Shown piece by piece: positions 37,182 to 48,489 of a stretch of 64,000 bases of DNA (within the stretch, counting starts at the first letter, position 1; the number at the start of each line of letters is the position of its first letter). The translations under genes were made by a program, and so were the position numbers. The notes under the pieces were generated by a model. That model was not told the DNA's origin. It saw only the letters and a program-made list of their open reading frames with translations, and did not search any database. This stretch comes from Gnetum montanum (lineage: Eukaryota > Streptophyta > Gnetopsida > Gnetales > Gnetaceae): the NCBI GenBank assembly GCA_015680685.1, contig MNCI01006793.1, positions 1,427,967 through 1,491,966 of the forward strand, in the 5' to 3' direction.

Positions 37182-38374
37182 TGTATCGCCTGAAATCGTC
37201 GGTCTCCGACTGGAAGGAAAACAGAGGTCGCGGGGTTGCAGAACACGTACAGAAGACCCTGCCTTCGCCTGAGGGCGAGCTGGAATGCAACAAAGGCAGA
37301 GTACCTTGGGTGGTCCGCACGTGGATCAGACAAGGATTTCCCCGCGCGTACGCAAAATGCTAATACACTGGGTTATGCGTAAACGATGTGTGAGCGTAAA
37401 CAAGGCAACAGAGCAGCGTAAAGCATAAACGGATGCAAACGAAGCGTGGGCATAAACAGGCGTAAACAATGCGTGGGCCAAATTGACATAAAACTGTAAA
37501 AGAACTTATGCAACGAATGTAAACAATAGTATTGCAGAGTCACAGTACAGTGCACTGGTCTAACGCAGTCGTGTGGGGACACAAGGTGGACGAAAAGCCT
37601 CGGTGTATACAGGGATGACTCTGGTTCACAAGGCAGGCGGAGCGTAGAGACTATCCGCAGCGTACAAGGCCTCCAGCATAAGAGGGTTTCAGCTCTGGTG
37701 CGCAGCGTAAATGTTCTTTGGTATGCTCCGGGATTTTGCCCACCGACCTCAGCAAAGTGGGAAATGGAGGTTTTTATACAGGTTGTTACGCTAAACTCAG
37801 GTTGAGCGACATGTGGCGCGTTGACCGGGTGCATACAATTTACAAATGTACAAAGTATTACAAGTGTTGGGCGTATACGCTGGGCGTATATGCTATATCA
37901 GGTCGGCGTATACGTTGGGCATATACGCTGGGTGTGCTGAGCGTGTGAACTTGGTGGAGATGGAGTGCTGAGCGTGCACGCCGGGCGTATACGTTGATGG
38001 ATGCTGGCATATACGCTGATGGATGCTGGCGTATACGCTGAAGGGTGTCCACTTGCTTCAAGCCTTGCTCTTTGGTGTTGTCTTTATGCTGTCATTGGAA
38101 ATCTTGTCGTTGAGTGTGTGCATATGCAATACCTGGGCGTGCACGCTGGGGAGTCGGGCGTATACGTTGTAGTGCCGGGCATATACGCTGGGCGTATACG
38201 CTGTAGATGTGAGCTTGGGCGTATATGCTGGCACAATGTACTTAGTAAAAACCAAGTGTTGTGATCCCAAGGTTGCCGCGTGTGTGAAATTTCATGGAGC
38301 CGGCGTTGTTCGTGGGTCCCAGGGACCTGTTTGGTGTCGGACAAGTACTAAGCTCCGAATTTTGTGGTGTTTCA
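37182..38374 (-). repeat. 3' LTR of Tat-B
   Basis: 1,193 bp, aligned with 53698-54877. The stretch 37860-38230 carries a dense array of GCGTATACGC and near variants followed by TGG. A TATA-like box on the - strand (TATAAAAACC, about 37775) lies between the array and the end with TTTACGCT repeats, placing the array in U3. Confidence 0.9.
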
Positions 38375-38388
38375 TTGGCCCCTCTTTG
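38375..38388 (-). other. Polypurine tract of Tat-B
   Basis: On the - strand AAAGAGGGGCCAA abuts the 3' LTR start TG. Equivalent to 2087-2099 in Tat-A. Confidence 0.8.
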
Positions 38389-38679
38389 TTGACGCTTGGA
38401 GGAATCGACCCGAGAAGCGTCGACAAAGAAGTGCAAAACACCACAAGCAACTTGATAGAGACATTGTCTGCTGCCACTGGACGAGACGTCATCACACCGT
38501 GTTCAGTAGTATAGGGGATTGGGAAAGGGTAATTTTGTATCTGGGAGGTCAGGGAGATTGCGGGGATTGATGACTGCCCAAGGAATTGTGTGGACAGGAA
38601 TGCTCGGGTATGTGGCATGCTGGTCCTTGTCAATAGCCAATGTTTTAGCAGGCGCGGATTTCAGGCATGCAATGTGCGT

Positions 38680-38822
38680 CCTTTGGCGGAACAGGACCCT
38701 TGGTGAGTTTTCAAGAGAACCTGTTGGCGGGGCCAAAGCTACGGGAGAATGTGTTACATTCTTTGGGAGAGCAGGACCCGTGTTTAGTGTTCAGGGGAAC
38801 CTGCTGGCGGGGAGCCAAAGCC
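38680..38822 (+). repeat. Two-copy 80-bp repeat in Tat-B 3' region
   Basis: Units at about 38680-38740 and 38760-38822 share CAGGACCC, GAACCTG and GGCGGGG blocks. Tat-A has only one equivalent (near 1670-1715). The surrounding region 38389-39427 has no supported gene; its ORFs are not conserved in Tat-A. Confidence 0.6.
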
Positions 38823-39427
38823 ATGCAACAGGATGCTTCTTGAACATTTGGACATGAGTACTTGGTTTTGAGATGACTGCCTTCCCGCCTGGGGCTTACA
38901 TGGGAAGTGCCCGGGGTCTCGTTTTTGTTTTTTTTGGCCGTAAACTTTGCTTTGCTTTTGTACTCATGCACAGGTGCTGTGCTGTGTATTGCGGCTGCTT
39001 TAACGTGGGACGATGTTTTAAATGTACCGGGTGTGTCAAGGAGATGTCGGGATAAAGTGTTAGCGAATGGATAGGGAATTTTGTCGATGAACGGGGACGT
39101 ACTAGTGAATGGTTTGATTTCTGTCTTGCCATGTATGGTGCAAACAGTGTCTTATCTTGTTGCTCGTGATAAAATGCACTTTTGTACGAAACGTCCGGGT
39201 GTCATCCTGCAAACATAACGCCAAGGAGACAAGAAAACCATGAGTGAAAAGACGAGCTTGGGCTTACATGACGGTCGATGATGCAGAGGTGCTGGAGAAC
39301 GGCAGGCACTGTATGTAGATGACAGCAGTACTGAAAATGGCAACTGATGGCAAGCGATGCAGTGAAGCTGATGGAGGATCATGGCGGCAGATTGATGTGC
39401 CGAATGTGAACTTACCAATTTATAGTC

Positions 39428-39760
39428 TTGGCAGACTATGTTAGGTTAGTTTTATGTCATCACCCGTTGGACATTGCCTATTTAGCGTCGTGGCGGATGG
39501 TACATTGCCAGTTTTTAGTCTTAGCGGACTATGAAGAGGCAAACCAGTTTATAGTCTTAGCGGACCCTGGTGAATGCGACGATGGCAGTTTACTATCATG
39601 CCGGATGGGTGCTAGTTTATCGTCATTGCGGACACTGTGTGGTATCAGTTTTAAGTCGTAATCCAGGACTGTTCTGTGGTATCAGTTTATCGTCATGATT
39701 CCAGGACGAGCTATGGTATCAGTTTATAGTCGTAATTCCAGGACTTACACGTACCTGAGT
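39428..39760 (-). repeat. Minisatellite downstream of Tat-B pol
   Basis: Irregular units built on AGTTTATAGTC, TTAGCGGAC and GGTATCAGTTTA on the + strand. Inverse counterpart of 690-1030. It starts directly after the pol stop codon. Confidence 0.7.
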
Positions 39761-39766
39761 TTATGT

Positions 39767-40770
39767 TCAAACGTGGAATGGTTTTAGGTACAGATGATTG
39801 GTTGGATTGGATAGTTCGTTCCCTTCTGTGTTAGCTAACTTGAATGCACCATTGTCAAATGCTTTGATGACCATGGAAGGCCCTTCCCAGTTGGCTGAGA
39901 ATTTGTCTGGGTATTCCTGAATAGCTTTGAGTACAAGGTCGCCTTCGTGGATTGGGCGTTTGTTGATGTCGTGCCGATGTCGCTATCGTTGTTGCTTTTG
40001 GTACTATTCGATCTGATCAAGTGCGTGTGCACATTCCTCTTCCACCGAGTCGAGGTCAATGAGACGTAGCTCATTGTTTTGCCCGTCGTCGAGGAGTCCG
40101 GAGAGTGTGATCCTTAATGATGGTACCTGTAATTCTAAAGGTAAAACAGCTTCTGAACCGTAAACGAGACTGTATGGAGTTTTACCTGTTGACATCTAGT
40201 GAGTAGTGCGGTAAGCCCATAATGCATATATTAACTGCTCGTGCCATTTCCTTTTGCTTTGGGTTAGTATCTTCTTAAGTATCGTTATGATCGTCTTATT
40301 TGTGGCTTCTGCTTGTCCATTGCTTTGAGGATAGTAAGGGGAGGAAAATGAGTGGTTGATCCCCAAACTATCGCAAAAGGTTTTTGTTTCGACACTACTA
40401 AATTGCGGCCCGTTAGTGATAATTGTCAAAGGGATGCCAAAGCGGGTTATAATGTTTTCTAGAATAAAGTTGCACACGTGTTTAGAAGTCGTTTTTCGAA
40501 GGGGAGCTGCTTCTACCCACTTCGTAAAGTATTCTGTCGCAGTTATGATGAAACTATGCTCTACGGAAGATGAAGGTGTTATTGGTCCAATGAGGTCCAA
40601 CCCCCACTTCTGTAAAGGCCATGTTATTTGTGTTGTGTGCAATTCGTTTGGTGGTACATGTATTAAGTTACTATGTTTTTGAAAAATATTACATGTTTTG
40701 ACTTTGGAGAGACAATCGTGTTCCATGTGTGGCCAATAGTAGCCTAAACGTCTTATTTTCGTGGCCATGG
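39767..40770 (-). pseudogene. Tat-B integrase, catalytically defective
   Basis: Begins at the N gap with KIRRLGYYWPHMEHDC (zinc-binding region). The second Cys of the HHCC zinc site is Phe (KTCNIFQ). The first catalytic Asp is in WGLDLIGPI and the catalytic Glu in SNGQAEATNK, but the second Asp is missing: the frame reads IITNGPQF where Tat-A has IITDNGPQF, a three-base deletion. A TAG at about 40196 replaces Arg of the RTTHR stretch, and a frameshift near 40040 moves the C-terminal domain, which ends NPTNHLYLKPF before TGA at 39767. The enzyme would be inactive even if read through. Confidence 0.88.
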
Positions 40771-40902
40771 NNNNNNNNNNNNNNNNNNNNNNNNNNNNNN
40801 NNNNNNNNNNNNNNNNNNNNNNNNNNNNNNNNAGTGCGAAAATGTGCTAAGCAGTATACCCTGGTAGGGGACACACTATGTCGTCGATCCTACGAAGGCA
40901 TN
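40771..40902. other. Assembly gap with an inverted patch
   Basis: 62 N (40771-40832), then 69 bases, then a single n (40902). The 69-base patch reads AKQYTLVGDTLCRRSYEG on the + strand, which is the pol linker sequence expected on the - strand. Its left end (AGTGCGAAAATGTG) is the inverse of 40903-40916. The patch was therefore placed in the wrong orientation. Confidence 0.8.
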
Positions 40903-43366
40903 CACGTTTTCGCACTGTGTCTTTCTGAGCATTTGTTAGATGGCGTGGTGCTTCGCCGCGTAGAAGATACTCTTTTATGTCATCGTACCATTCTACTGCG
41001 TGTGTTGTGCTAACAGATGCAATTGGCAACATGTTGGGATCATCGATTACCAGTTCAGCATAGTTAATTACAGAGCTTGGTAAGGCATGGAACATGTCTG
41101 GCAATATGTTTAGTGCTAATGTTGCTAACGCGTCCGCAATGGTATTATCGTTTCGTGAAACATGTTGCACATCAATGTTTTCGAACCGTTTTACCAGGTG
41201 CTTTGCTAAGTCACAATACGGTTGTAAGTATTGGGCTTTACATGTGTAGACATCTATGACTTGGTTTACAACCAATTGTGAATCCCCTCTGACTATGAGC
41301 CGTGTGATATCTGAAGCCAGTGTTGTCGCGAGACCTCTAAGGAGACCTTCATACTCTGCTACGTTATTAGTACAATGAAAGTTGAAACGATAGGCAAAGG
41401 GTTGGATCTCCCCGGAGGGATAGGTGATTACAGCGGCCGCACTTCCTCCTCGAGAGGTGGATGATCCATCAAAGTTTAGAATAGCATCATAATCTTGGGG
41501 AACTATGTCTATGGCACTTATGTTTTCATCTGGGAATTCCGGCTCTATAGTTGCTTGATCACGTGTTGGTGATGTAGCCATCTGATCCGCTATGGCTTGA
41601 CCTTTAACTGATGATTGCGCTACGTAGTACAGGTTAAGCTCGGCTATCATGGCTTTCCACCGGGCTATTCGACTCGTTTCGTACATGTTTCCTGTTATGG
41701 CTCTCAGTACATTGTCCTTGCAAATTATGTAGACTTGACTACGGAAGAGGTAGTGTTGCCATTTTCTTAGAGAAAAGACCAAAGCTAAACATGACCTCTC
41801 CACGTCGTTATATTTCTTTTCATGGGCAACTAAGGCATGGCTCAAGTAGTATACAGGGACTTCGGTTCCGTCATCTTGTTTTTGGCAAAGCATAGACGCG
41901 ATGGACGGTTCCGAATTGGCAAGGTAGATGTAAAACGGTTTATTGTTTTGGGGTGGATAAACCGTAGGTAATCGGGCAAGTGCTGTTTTGATATTTTCGA
42001 AGGCTTCCTGGCACTGCGGAGTCCATTCGAAATGGACATTTTTACGTAACAGGTGGTTCATAGGTTTTAATTTATCTGTCAATTTGTCTACGAAGCGCCT
42101 GATGAACTGTAATCTACCTTGTAGACCTCGAAGCTCAGTAAGGTTACTCAGGGGTTTCAGGTTTGTTATGGCTTTCACCTTATCGGGGTCTACTCGTATC
42201 CCTGATTTAGAGGCTATAAATCCCAGCATCTTGCCTGTTTTGACGCCGAAGACACATTTTTTTGGGTTAAGCCTTAGCTTATATTTTAAACAACGTTTTA
42301 AGACTAGGTCAAGGTCTTGTAAATGTTGTTTGGTTGTCTTTGACTTAACCACTATATCATCCACGTAATCATTGAGCGACCGTAACATATAGTCACTAAA
42401 GATAAATGTCATGGCTCTTTGATACGTGGCCCCAGTGTTTTTGAGACCAAAGGGCATCATAGTGTAGCAAAAAGTTCCCCATGGTGTCATGAAGGTAGTC
42501 CGAAGTTGGTGTTCAGGGTTGATGCGTGTTTGGTTATATCCCGAAAAGCCATCCATAAAAGACAATAAGGCATGCCCGGCAGTCGAATCAACGAGTTGAT
42601 CGATGCTGGGTAGGGGAAAGTCATCTTTTATGGTTGCTACGTTTAAGTCTCGGAAGTCGATGCATAAGCGAATGCTTCCGTTTTTCTTTGGGACAATGAC
42701 CATGTTTGACACCCACTTGGCGTAATCAACAGCCCGAATGAAATCGGCTTGATAAAGCTTAGTGATCTCATTGCGAACTGCCAATGCCACCTCGGGTCTA
42801 ACTTTTCGCGCTTTTTGTTTTACTGGTCTTAGTTTTGGGTCAAGAATCATGTTGTGTTGGACAATTCTAGGATCTAGCTCGGGCATGTCCGTGTAGGACC
42901 AAGCGAACACTTTCATGTTTTCCCTAAGCACATTCTGAATGTCTTGAGTCAAGTGCGGTTGTAATAGTGTGCTTAATTTCAATATTCTAACTTCCCCATC
43001 AGACATGGTAATGGGGGTTTCGGCTAACGGGTCTTCGGTGATGTTTTCCACTTCTATGTCAAGAAATTTTGTCATACCTTGATAATCGTCTGTTGTTTGT
43101 TGTGTTGAGGCTATGACCGCGTCGTTTGTCAGCGGATTTAAATTGATGAAGTTTATGTTAATGTCCCGTGTAATGGTACCGTGTGGTCCGTCAATGGTTA
43201 ACGGTGCGGTTAACTGCAGGCAGTCCATTGAGCTCGTCCCTGTCAATAAACCGAGAGTTGCGTGAGCAAGAAGGGATCGTTCCGTGTCTTTTGGAAATTT
43301 AAAGTGTGTATACGTGTATAATGGTGGATTATCGTTACACCTGGACGCATGGCAGTTTAAGGCCAT
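40903..43366 (-). CDS. Tat-B reverse transcriptase, RNase H and second RNase H
   Basis: An open frame of about 820 residues up to the gap. The N-terminal 130 residues are a linker after protease. The reverse transcriptase runs from KQKARKVRPEVALAV through LSFMDGFSGYNQ (first catalytic Asp), TPWGTFCYTMMPFGLKNTG and YVDDIVVKS (catalytic Asp pair). The first RNase H follows (KPFYIYLANSE to YLFRSQVYIICKDN) and looks degenerate. A second, archaeal-type RNase H begins NFDGSSTSRGG, with AEYEGLLRG, VRGDSQLVVNQV and RNDNTIADALA supplying the acidic residues. The first residues of the frame are encoded by the 43-bp repeat at 43350-43520, so the true junction with protease is upstream, probably by splicing. 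Best preserved part of the element. Confidence 0.92.
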
Positions 43367-43520
43367 ACCGGGCCATGAACGGATGGGGAGAATGGTAGTT
43401 TAAGGTCGTACCGGGCCATGAATGGACGGGGAGAATGGCAGTTTAAGGTCGTACCGGGCCATGAACGGATGGGGAGAATGGAAGTTTAAGGTCGCACCGG
43501 GCCATGATGTCAGTTTAAAC
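43350..43520 (-). repeat. 43-bp tandem repeat next to RT
   Basis: Four units with cores AGTTTAAGGTCGTACCGGGCC and ATGAACGGATGGGGAGAAT, period 43 bp. It borders the RT side of the spacer; a related but different repeat borders the protease side. Confidence 0.85.
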
Positions 43521-43695
43521 TCGTAAAGTGTGTAAAAATGAGGTCCATGGAGGGACGTAACAATTTTTGTTTTTAGTTAATTTTTATCATTTTGGGCAAA
43601 TTTTGGGGAAAAATAGACAAAAAAGGCAAAAAAGACGAAAAAGGAGCAACGGCGACGTAAGCGGCGGCAGCGTTAGCGTCAGCGTCATCAGGTGC

Positions 43696-43703
43696 TATAT
43701 AAA
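43696..43703 (+). promoter_or_regulatory. TATA box of the nested antisense gene
   Basis: TATATAAA within GGTGCTATATAAAGGG, about 160 bp before the first ATG in good context (43857, GCGATGGGC) and about 960 bp before the first clear coding exon. Upstream are GGCGACG and GCGTCAGCGTCA motifs. Confidence 0.6.
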
Positions 43704-43739
43704 GGGTAGGGGGGTCCATTTGTTTTTTGTTTTGAAAGC

Positions 43740-44600
43740 GACAGCGTAAAGCGTGACCTGTGCCAGCGTGAGCGTAAGCGTAAACCTGCCTCAGCGTAGA
43801 CGCCAGGAGATCCTAGCGTAGACACCGAAGACTGAACCCAGCGTAGACACTCTGCGATGGGCAAGGGAAAGGAAGTGGAGGGCCAGGGGAGGAAGGGTCC
43901 TGACCTAACCTTCGCCTAGGCCGAAGATGCTAGCGTGGCCCGTGACGTCCCACGAGTAAACCTTGATCTCTGCCTCTATTGTTGTTTGTGTGCTTCACTG
44001 TATTCGTAGCGTAGATGATCTCGACGTATACGCCGAGCGTAGGGAGTTTTCATCATGAGGGTTTTCGGCGTGTATGCTAGTGTAACTGTGCAGCGTAGAC
44101 GGTGTTCAGTCCTAGCGTAAACATTTTTCCGCGTTGTTGTGTTAGCGTAAAATTTTGTCAGCGTGTTTGTCATCGGCGTAAGTTCTGTTTCTTGCGACGG
44201 CGTATATGCTGAGGGTTTGTTCAGCGTATACGCTGCACACGTACAGTTGTCTTTTTGGCGTACCACTTTATCTTTCTGGCGTAAACTGTTTACGCTGAAC
44301 GTGAACTTGGGCGTATACGCCGAGGGTTTGCTCAGCGTGTACGCTGCGCGTGAAGGGGTTGGGGCGTCAGCGTATACGCTGAGCTGGGTAGCGTAGACAC
44401 TGAGTTAACTTCGTTTTTGTTGCGATGTTGGTCAGCGTATACGATCTATATGCAGTGTATACGCTGGGCATAAATCGTGGGCGTATACACTGTGTACAGC
44501 GTATATGCTCGGCGTAAGTTTTGTTTTTCGCGCTGTGTAGAGTTGGCGTATACGCTCTGTGTACAGCATATACACTGGGCGTAAACATTTAGTTGAATTT
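43740..44600 (+). promoter_or_regulatory. GCGTA/GCGTATACGC-rich leader and first intron of nested gene
   Basis: Packed with GCGTA, GCGTAAAC and GCGTATACGC motifs, the same palindrome as in the LTRs. A short frame, ATG at 43857 (MGKGKEVEGQGRKGPDLTFA, then TAG at 43917), may be the first coding exon, but no donor with a phase matching the next exon is obvious. ORFs on the - strand across this stretch are repeat artefacts. Confidence 0.55.
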
Positions 44601-44661
44601 TTTGATTCTTTGCCAATTTATGACGTGAACTTTCGTTTTGTGGCATTGTGATTGGTTGCAG

Positions 44662-47600
44662 GGATAGCAAACGCTTCCTTACCGTGGTTGAACTCGTCGG
44701 GGTGCTAACATGGGCTGGCCCCATTGAGGAAGGAGATCTTCCCCCGGCTCTATTCGTGGATAATAATGGGGTCTGGTTCAGGGAAGGCACTAGCGAATTT
44801 CTGGCTTTCCTATTAGCCAATTTCAAGGTGGCTATGTGGTCACATTTCAATGAAGTGACCGCACGAAGTGTGGTTGATGCAATGCTGTCGGGGGCTGCAG
44901 AGGGCGTAATGGTCTTCATGGAAGACATTGACGAGGGCTCGTTTGTTGATGAGGATGGTACTACTCGTGGGCCCAAGTCAACATGCCCATTAGCGCGTGT
45001 GTGAGTGTTGCTGCCACAAGGGTTGGATTACATCAATAACACTCTGTTTATAGCTGCCCGCGCGCACACCCTGTTCCAGAATCCTCCTGGCACAGTGTAC
45101 AGAATAACCAGGTAGGGCCATATAGATTCATTGCTTTGCCTATTTTCGTTTGATATTGTTTTCTTATTTTGACATGCGTTTATTTGTAGGCTGAGGACCA
45201 ACCCAGACGGGACCCTGATTGAAGACGAAGGGCTAGCCCTCGCTCGCACAGCTCTGGAGGCCTTTATGACAGCTCCCACTCTTCGTGGGGCTGTACTGGC
45301 TCAGACTAAGGGTTCAATGGTCCATTTTCATGAGCAATTTTCTAGGGCCTTTGCGATGTGCAAAGCCTGTGGGTGGCTCCATGAGGACTGGACAGATCAT
45401 GGACCGATCTTCCCTCATAGTTTTGGCAGTACCTCCAAATCCGCCACTAACGGTGAGTAATAGCATTTATTAAATGCGTTAGTGGATTTGTTCAACTGTT
45501 TGGGGTTAGGCTAATACGGTCATCTTAATTTGCTTCAACAGTTGATGCACCCTCCGGTGGGGATCCCGTGACAACAGGCCGAACTAAGACAACTTTGTCG
45601 ATGAAGTTCGGGGAGGTAGCAAAAGCGCAGAAGTGGCTGCGTAAGCATGCTCCGTCGTCCCTCACTCATTGCTTAGACGATGCCAGCCTACTAGAACTTT
45701 TCATGACGCCAAGCCCTGATGTCTCAATCGGGGAAATGATAGGGATCGTGGACTCTTTCAATGTGTCTATGTCTCAGTACAGCACCCGGGTTAAGGGTGT
45801 GAAGGTGGTGTTTCATTTGTTGCCTGTATTCTTTTCTAACTTATTTGGCATGCTGGCAGATGGCCTACCCGTAGTGTTGGACAGGTCTCACAAAGAGCTC
45901 CAAACGATCCGTGAACTAGAGTCCTGGCTTGATGTGACAAAAAGCACCAAGGGGTTCCCAATGCAGGGGAAGGCAAAGGTTGTTGAGGTGAACGAACTGT
46001 ATCCCCTATTTCGAGCACGGGTGTTTCCCAAAACTCTTTCTCAGGTGTGGAGTTTTGGGGTGGAGGTGGTACGCATCATGCGGACGATTTTGGAAACTGG
46101 CTTGCGGTATAACTGGGCTCAATTTTTGTTGGCGGGCATGCATAAGGAGATAGTGCGGTTGCGTTCGAATATCGAAGCACAATCACACTTCACCTTTGCC
46201 TTCTTCACCGGTTATCTCTGCCGTTTTGCCAAGCTTCTTGTGGTGCGTGCGGACAACAAGTTTGTCTTACGGGATCGGGGTCAACTATCCCGCCCGTGGG
46301 TCAAACACTTGTCCGCGACAGCCAAATCACAGGATGCCCCAGAAGGTATCGATGAGTCCGTGTCTGTTACCACAGGAGGATCATCTGGCGGTTCCATCCA
46401 CACACGCGATAGTCTGGGGTTGGAGCCAGATGATGTGCCTTTGACCACCAGACGGGCAGAGCGGGTTATTAAAGAAACTATCGGCAAAGCCAAGTCAAAA
46501 TTGAAAAGACCTGAACACCCCATAGAGGAAGTTGCCGAGATAAACCAGCCACGCGTGAAGCGGATACGCTTTAAGATACCTGGTAAGCGAAGCTCATCTG
46601 CTTGTTATTGTATCGCTTTCGTTTACTTATAACTCCTGCTTCAATTGCTTATGTGTCGTTGCTGTTTTCGATTTGAGGAAGTGAGGAAGCAGGCCTTGGA
46701 GACTATCAGGGAGGAGGAGGAAACACATACGGAGAAAAACAATGAGGAGGAAAGCCCAGAAAAGAGCCAAGGCGGGGGAACGGAGCTATTAACGGAGAAG
46801 ACTACTGACACTGAACCTTTAGACGACCCAGACGCTATCAACCAAGTGTTCAGCAGCTTTCTCAAGGGTGACTTGGATTTGGGCGATCCCCCAAAATGTG
46901 ATAAGGATCATGGTATGTTTGCGCTTTTTAGTTCGTTTATATTATTTGTTTTGAATTAGTTGTGGATCCTACGTTGTTTTTATTTTCATGTTTTGAATTA
47001 GATGAAGGCAGCGATACCAGGTCGGTACGGTTGAACGTTCCCATGAAGACGGTTCCCCCTAAGAGGACTGCTGAGGTTAGTTCTTCCCATACTTGTGAGC
47101 CACTTACTTGGTCAGAAATGCCATGTAAGGAGGATTTTATGGATGGGATCGCGGAAGAAGTTATTGAACATCTCCAAGAAGTCCACCCTGATATAGGTAT
47201 GAATCATTTAAAGATTAGAAGTTTCATGTCTTATTTGTACAGTTTTAACGTTCGTATTTTCTGCGTGGGTAGGCGTTAAACTAAGATGGGATCCCTCTGA
47301 GGGCATTGGCATGGAGAGCCTAGCTACACTCCCCCCGGAAGTGGAACAGGTGCCAAGGCCTATTTATGAAGGCGTTGCGGAAAGCCTTGCGCATAACACT
47401 AAGTCATTGTGGACTTGTAGGCGTTCCATCAAGCAGTTGTGGTTACGAGTGCAAGCAAAAGAGAAGGAAGTATCCGAATTGTCCGAGGAACATGACGATC
47501 TAAAGGCTCAGTACGAATTCGCCACCGCTAGACTAAGCGGTGATCGCTCTTGGAGAACGTCCGAGATTACATATACCAGGTATTGGAACTTATTGAATTG

Positions 47601-48245
47601 TCATGCGTCACTGACTCAGAGAATGGCGGAACGCAAAGCGCAAATCGATCTCCTGAACCTTAAGTGTCAAGATTGGAAAGCTTCTGCTTCCAAGGTTCGC
47701 AAGTAGGGTCAAGATGAGAAGAACCATAAACATCAATACAAGAAATCGCTGAAAGAGGTATCCATTGAGAAGCGGCAGCTAGAGATGTTTGTGGAGGGTT
47801 TGGGTTTGCGTTCTGCCTTTGATACCTTTGCCCAAAACAAAACTGTGGAGATGGAATCGCCTACTAGGGTAATTACAACAGCTTCTGGGGAGGTGTCGGT
47901 AGGTGAATTTCCTCTGAAACGTCCTACCTGGTCAGTTGTTGACAAAGGCAAGGCTTTGGCAAACGTTGACTTAGGCTTGGACGGGACAGATTGGACCAGT
48001 GTTTTAGAGGAAGAAATCCTCCGTCGTCTTGAATTCGGTTTAGGGGGATCCCCTATGGTAAGCGAGGTTAATTTATTGCATAATGTTTAACATTTTAACA
48101 TCGGTTTATTCTTACGTTGGTTGTTTGTTTTTGGTGTTTTCAGAATGAGGGTGGTGATGATACTCATGAGGTTGGCCCTAGTGGAGCTAGGCCCCCTGAT
48201 GCTGGTGGTTCTAAAGGAGATGCTCCTCCTGTCGTGGATGCTTAG
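44662..48245 (+). CDS. Nested antisense multi-exon gene of Tat-B (about 1,020 codons, two in-frame stops)
   Basis: Exons 44662-45111, 45190-45452, 45542-46582, 46682-46912, 47002-47196, 47273-48057 and 48144-48245. All introns are 76-99 bp with GT and AG ends, and the exons join in one frame (3,066 coding bases after one leading base). In-frame stops: TGA at 45002 and TAG at 47704; end at TAG 48243. Residues 1-150 weakly resemble the FCP1/NIF phosphatase fold (FLAFLLANFKVAMWSH; later NPPGTVYRI) but lack its catalytic Asp pair. Exon 4 encodes a helical segment (VKGVKVVFHLLPVFFSNL; TFAFFTGYLCRFAKL) like the plant-transposon domain of the Athila-like ORF3. Exons 5-6 are acidic and exon 7 a coiled coil (LRVQAKEKEVSELSEEHDDLKAQ). 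The tail is Gly/Pro-rich. Function unknown. Confidence 0.78.
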
Positions 48246-48489
48246 TGGTTTTAGTGTTTTTGTAGTGGTTTTTTGTTGATTCAAATTGATACGGGCATTG
48301 TAACTGAAAAATGTTGAGAAAAACAAGCACCATTTGTACAATATTGCATGTATAAATATTTTTTCTGTTGGTTTTTAAGTTGTTTGCACACACGACATGA
48401 TACTAAAGTATTTTTGGGTTTGCTTTTCTGTTTAAATGTAATGCACTGAAGTAATGATAAATGATATGTAAACAGGAGAACAAGATTTG

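Noticed and set aside
38519-38857. 112-residue + strand ORF near the Tat-B 3' LTR, possible antisense ORF known from some Tat elements
   Set aside because: The equivalent region in Tat-A is not open and the segment contains a non-coding 80-bp repeat.
40729-41013. 94-residue + strand ORF across the N gap
   Set aside because: Caused by the inverted assembly patch and unknown bases.
41988-42368. 126-residue + strand ORF within the RT region
   Set aside because: Antisense shadow of the strongly supported RT frame.
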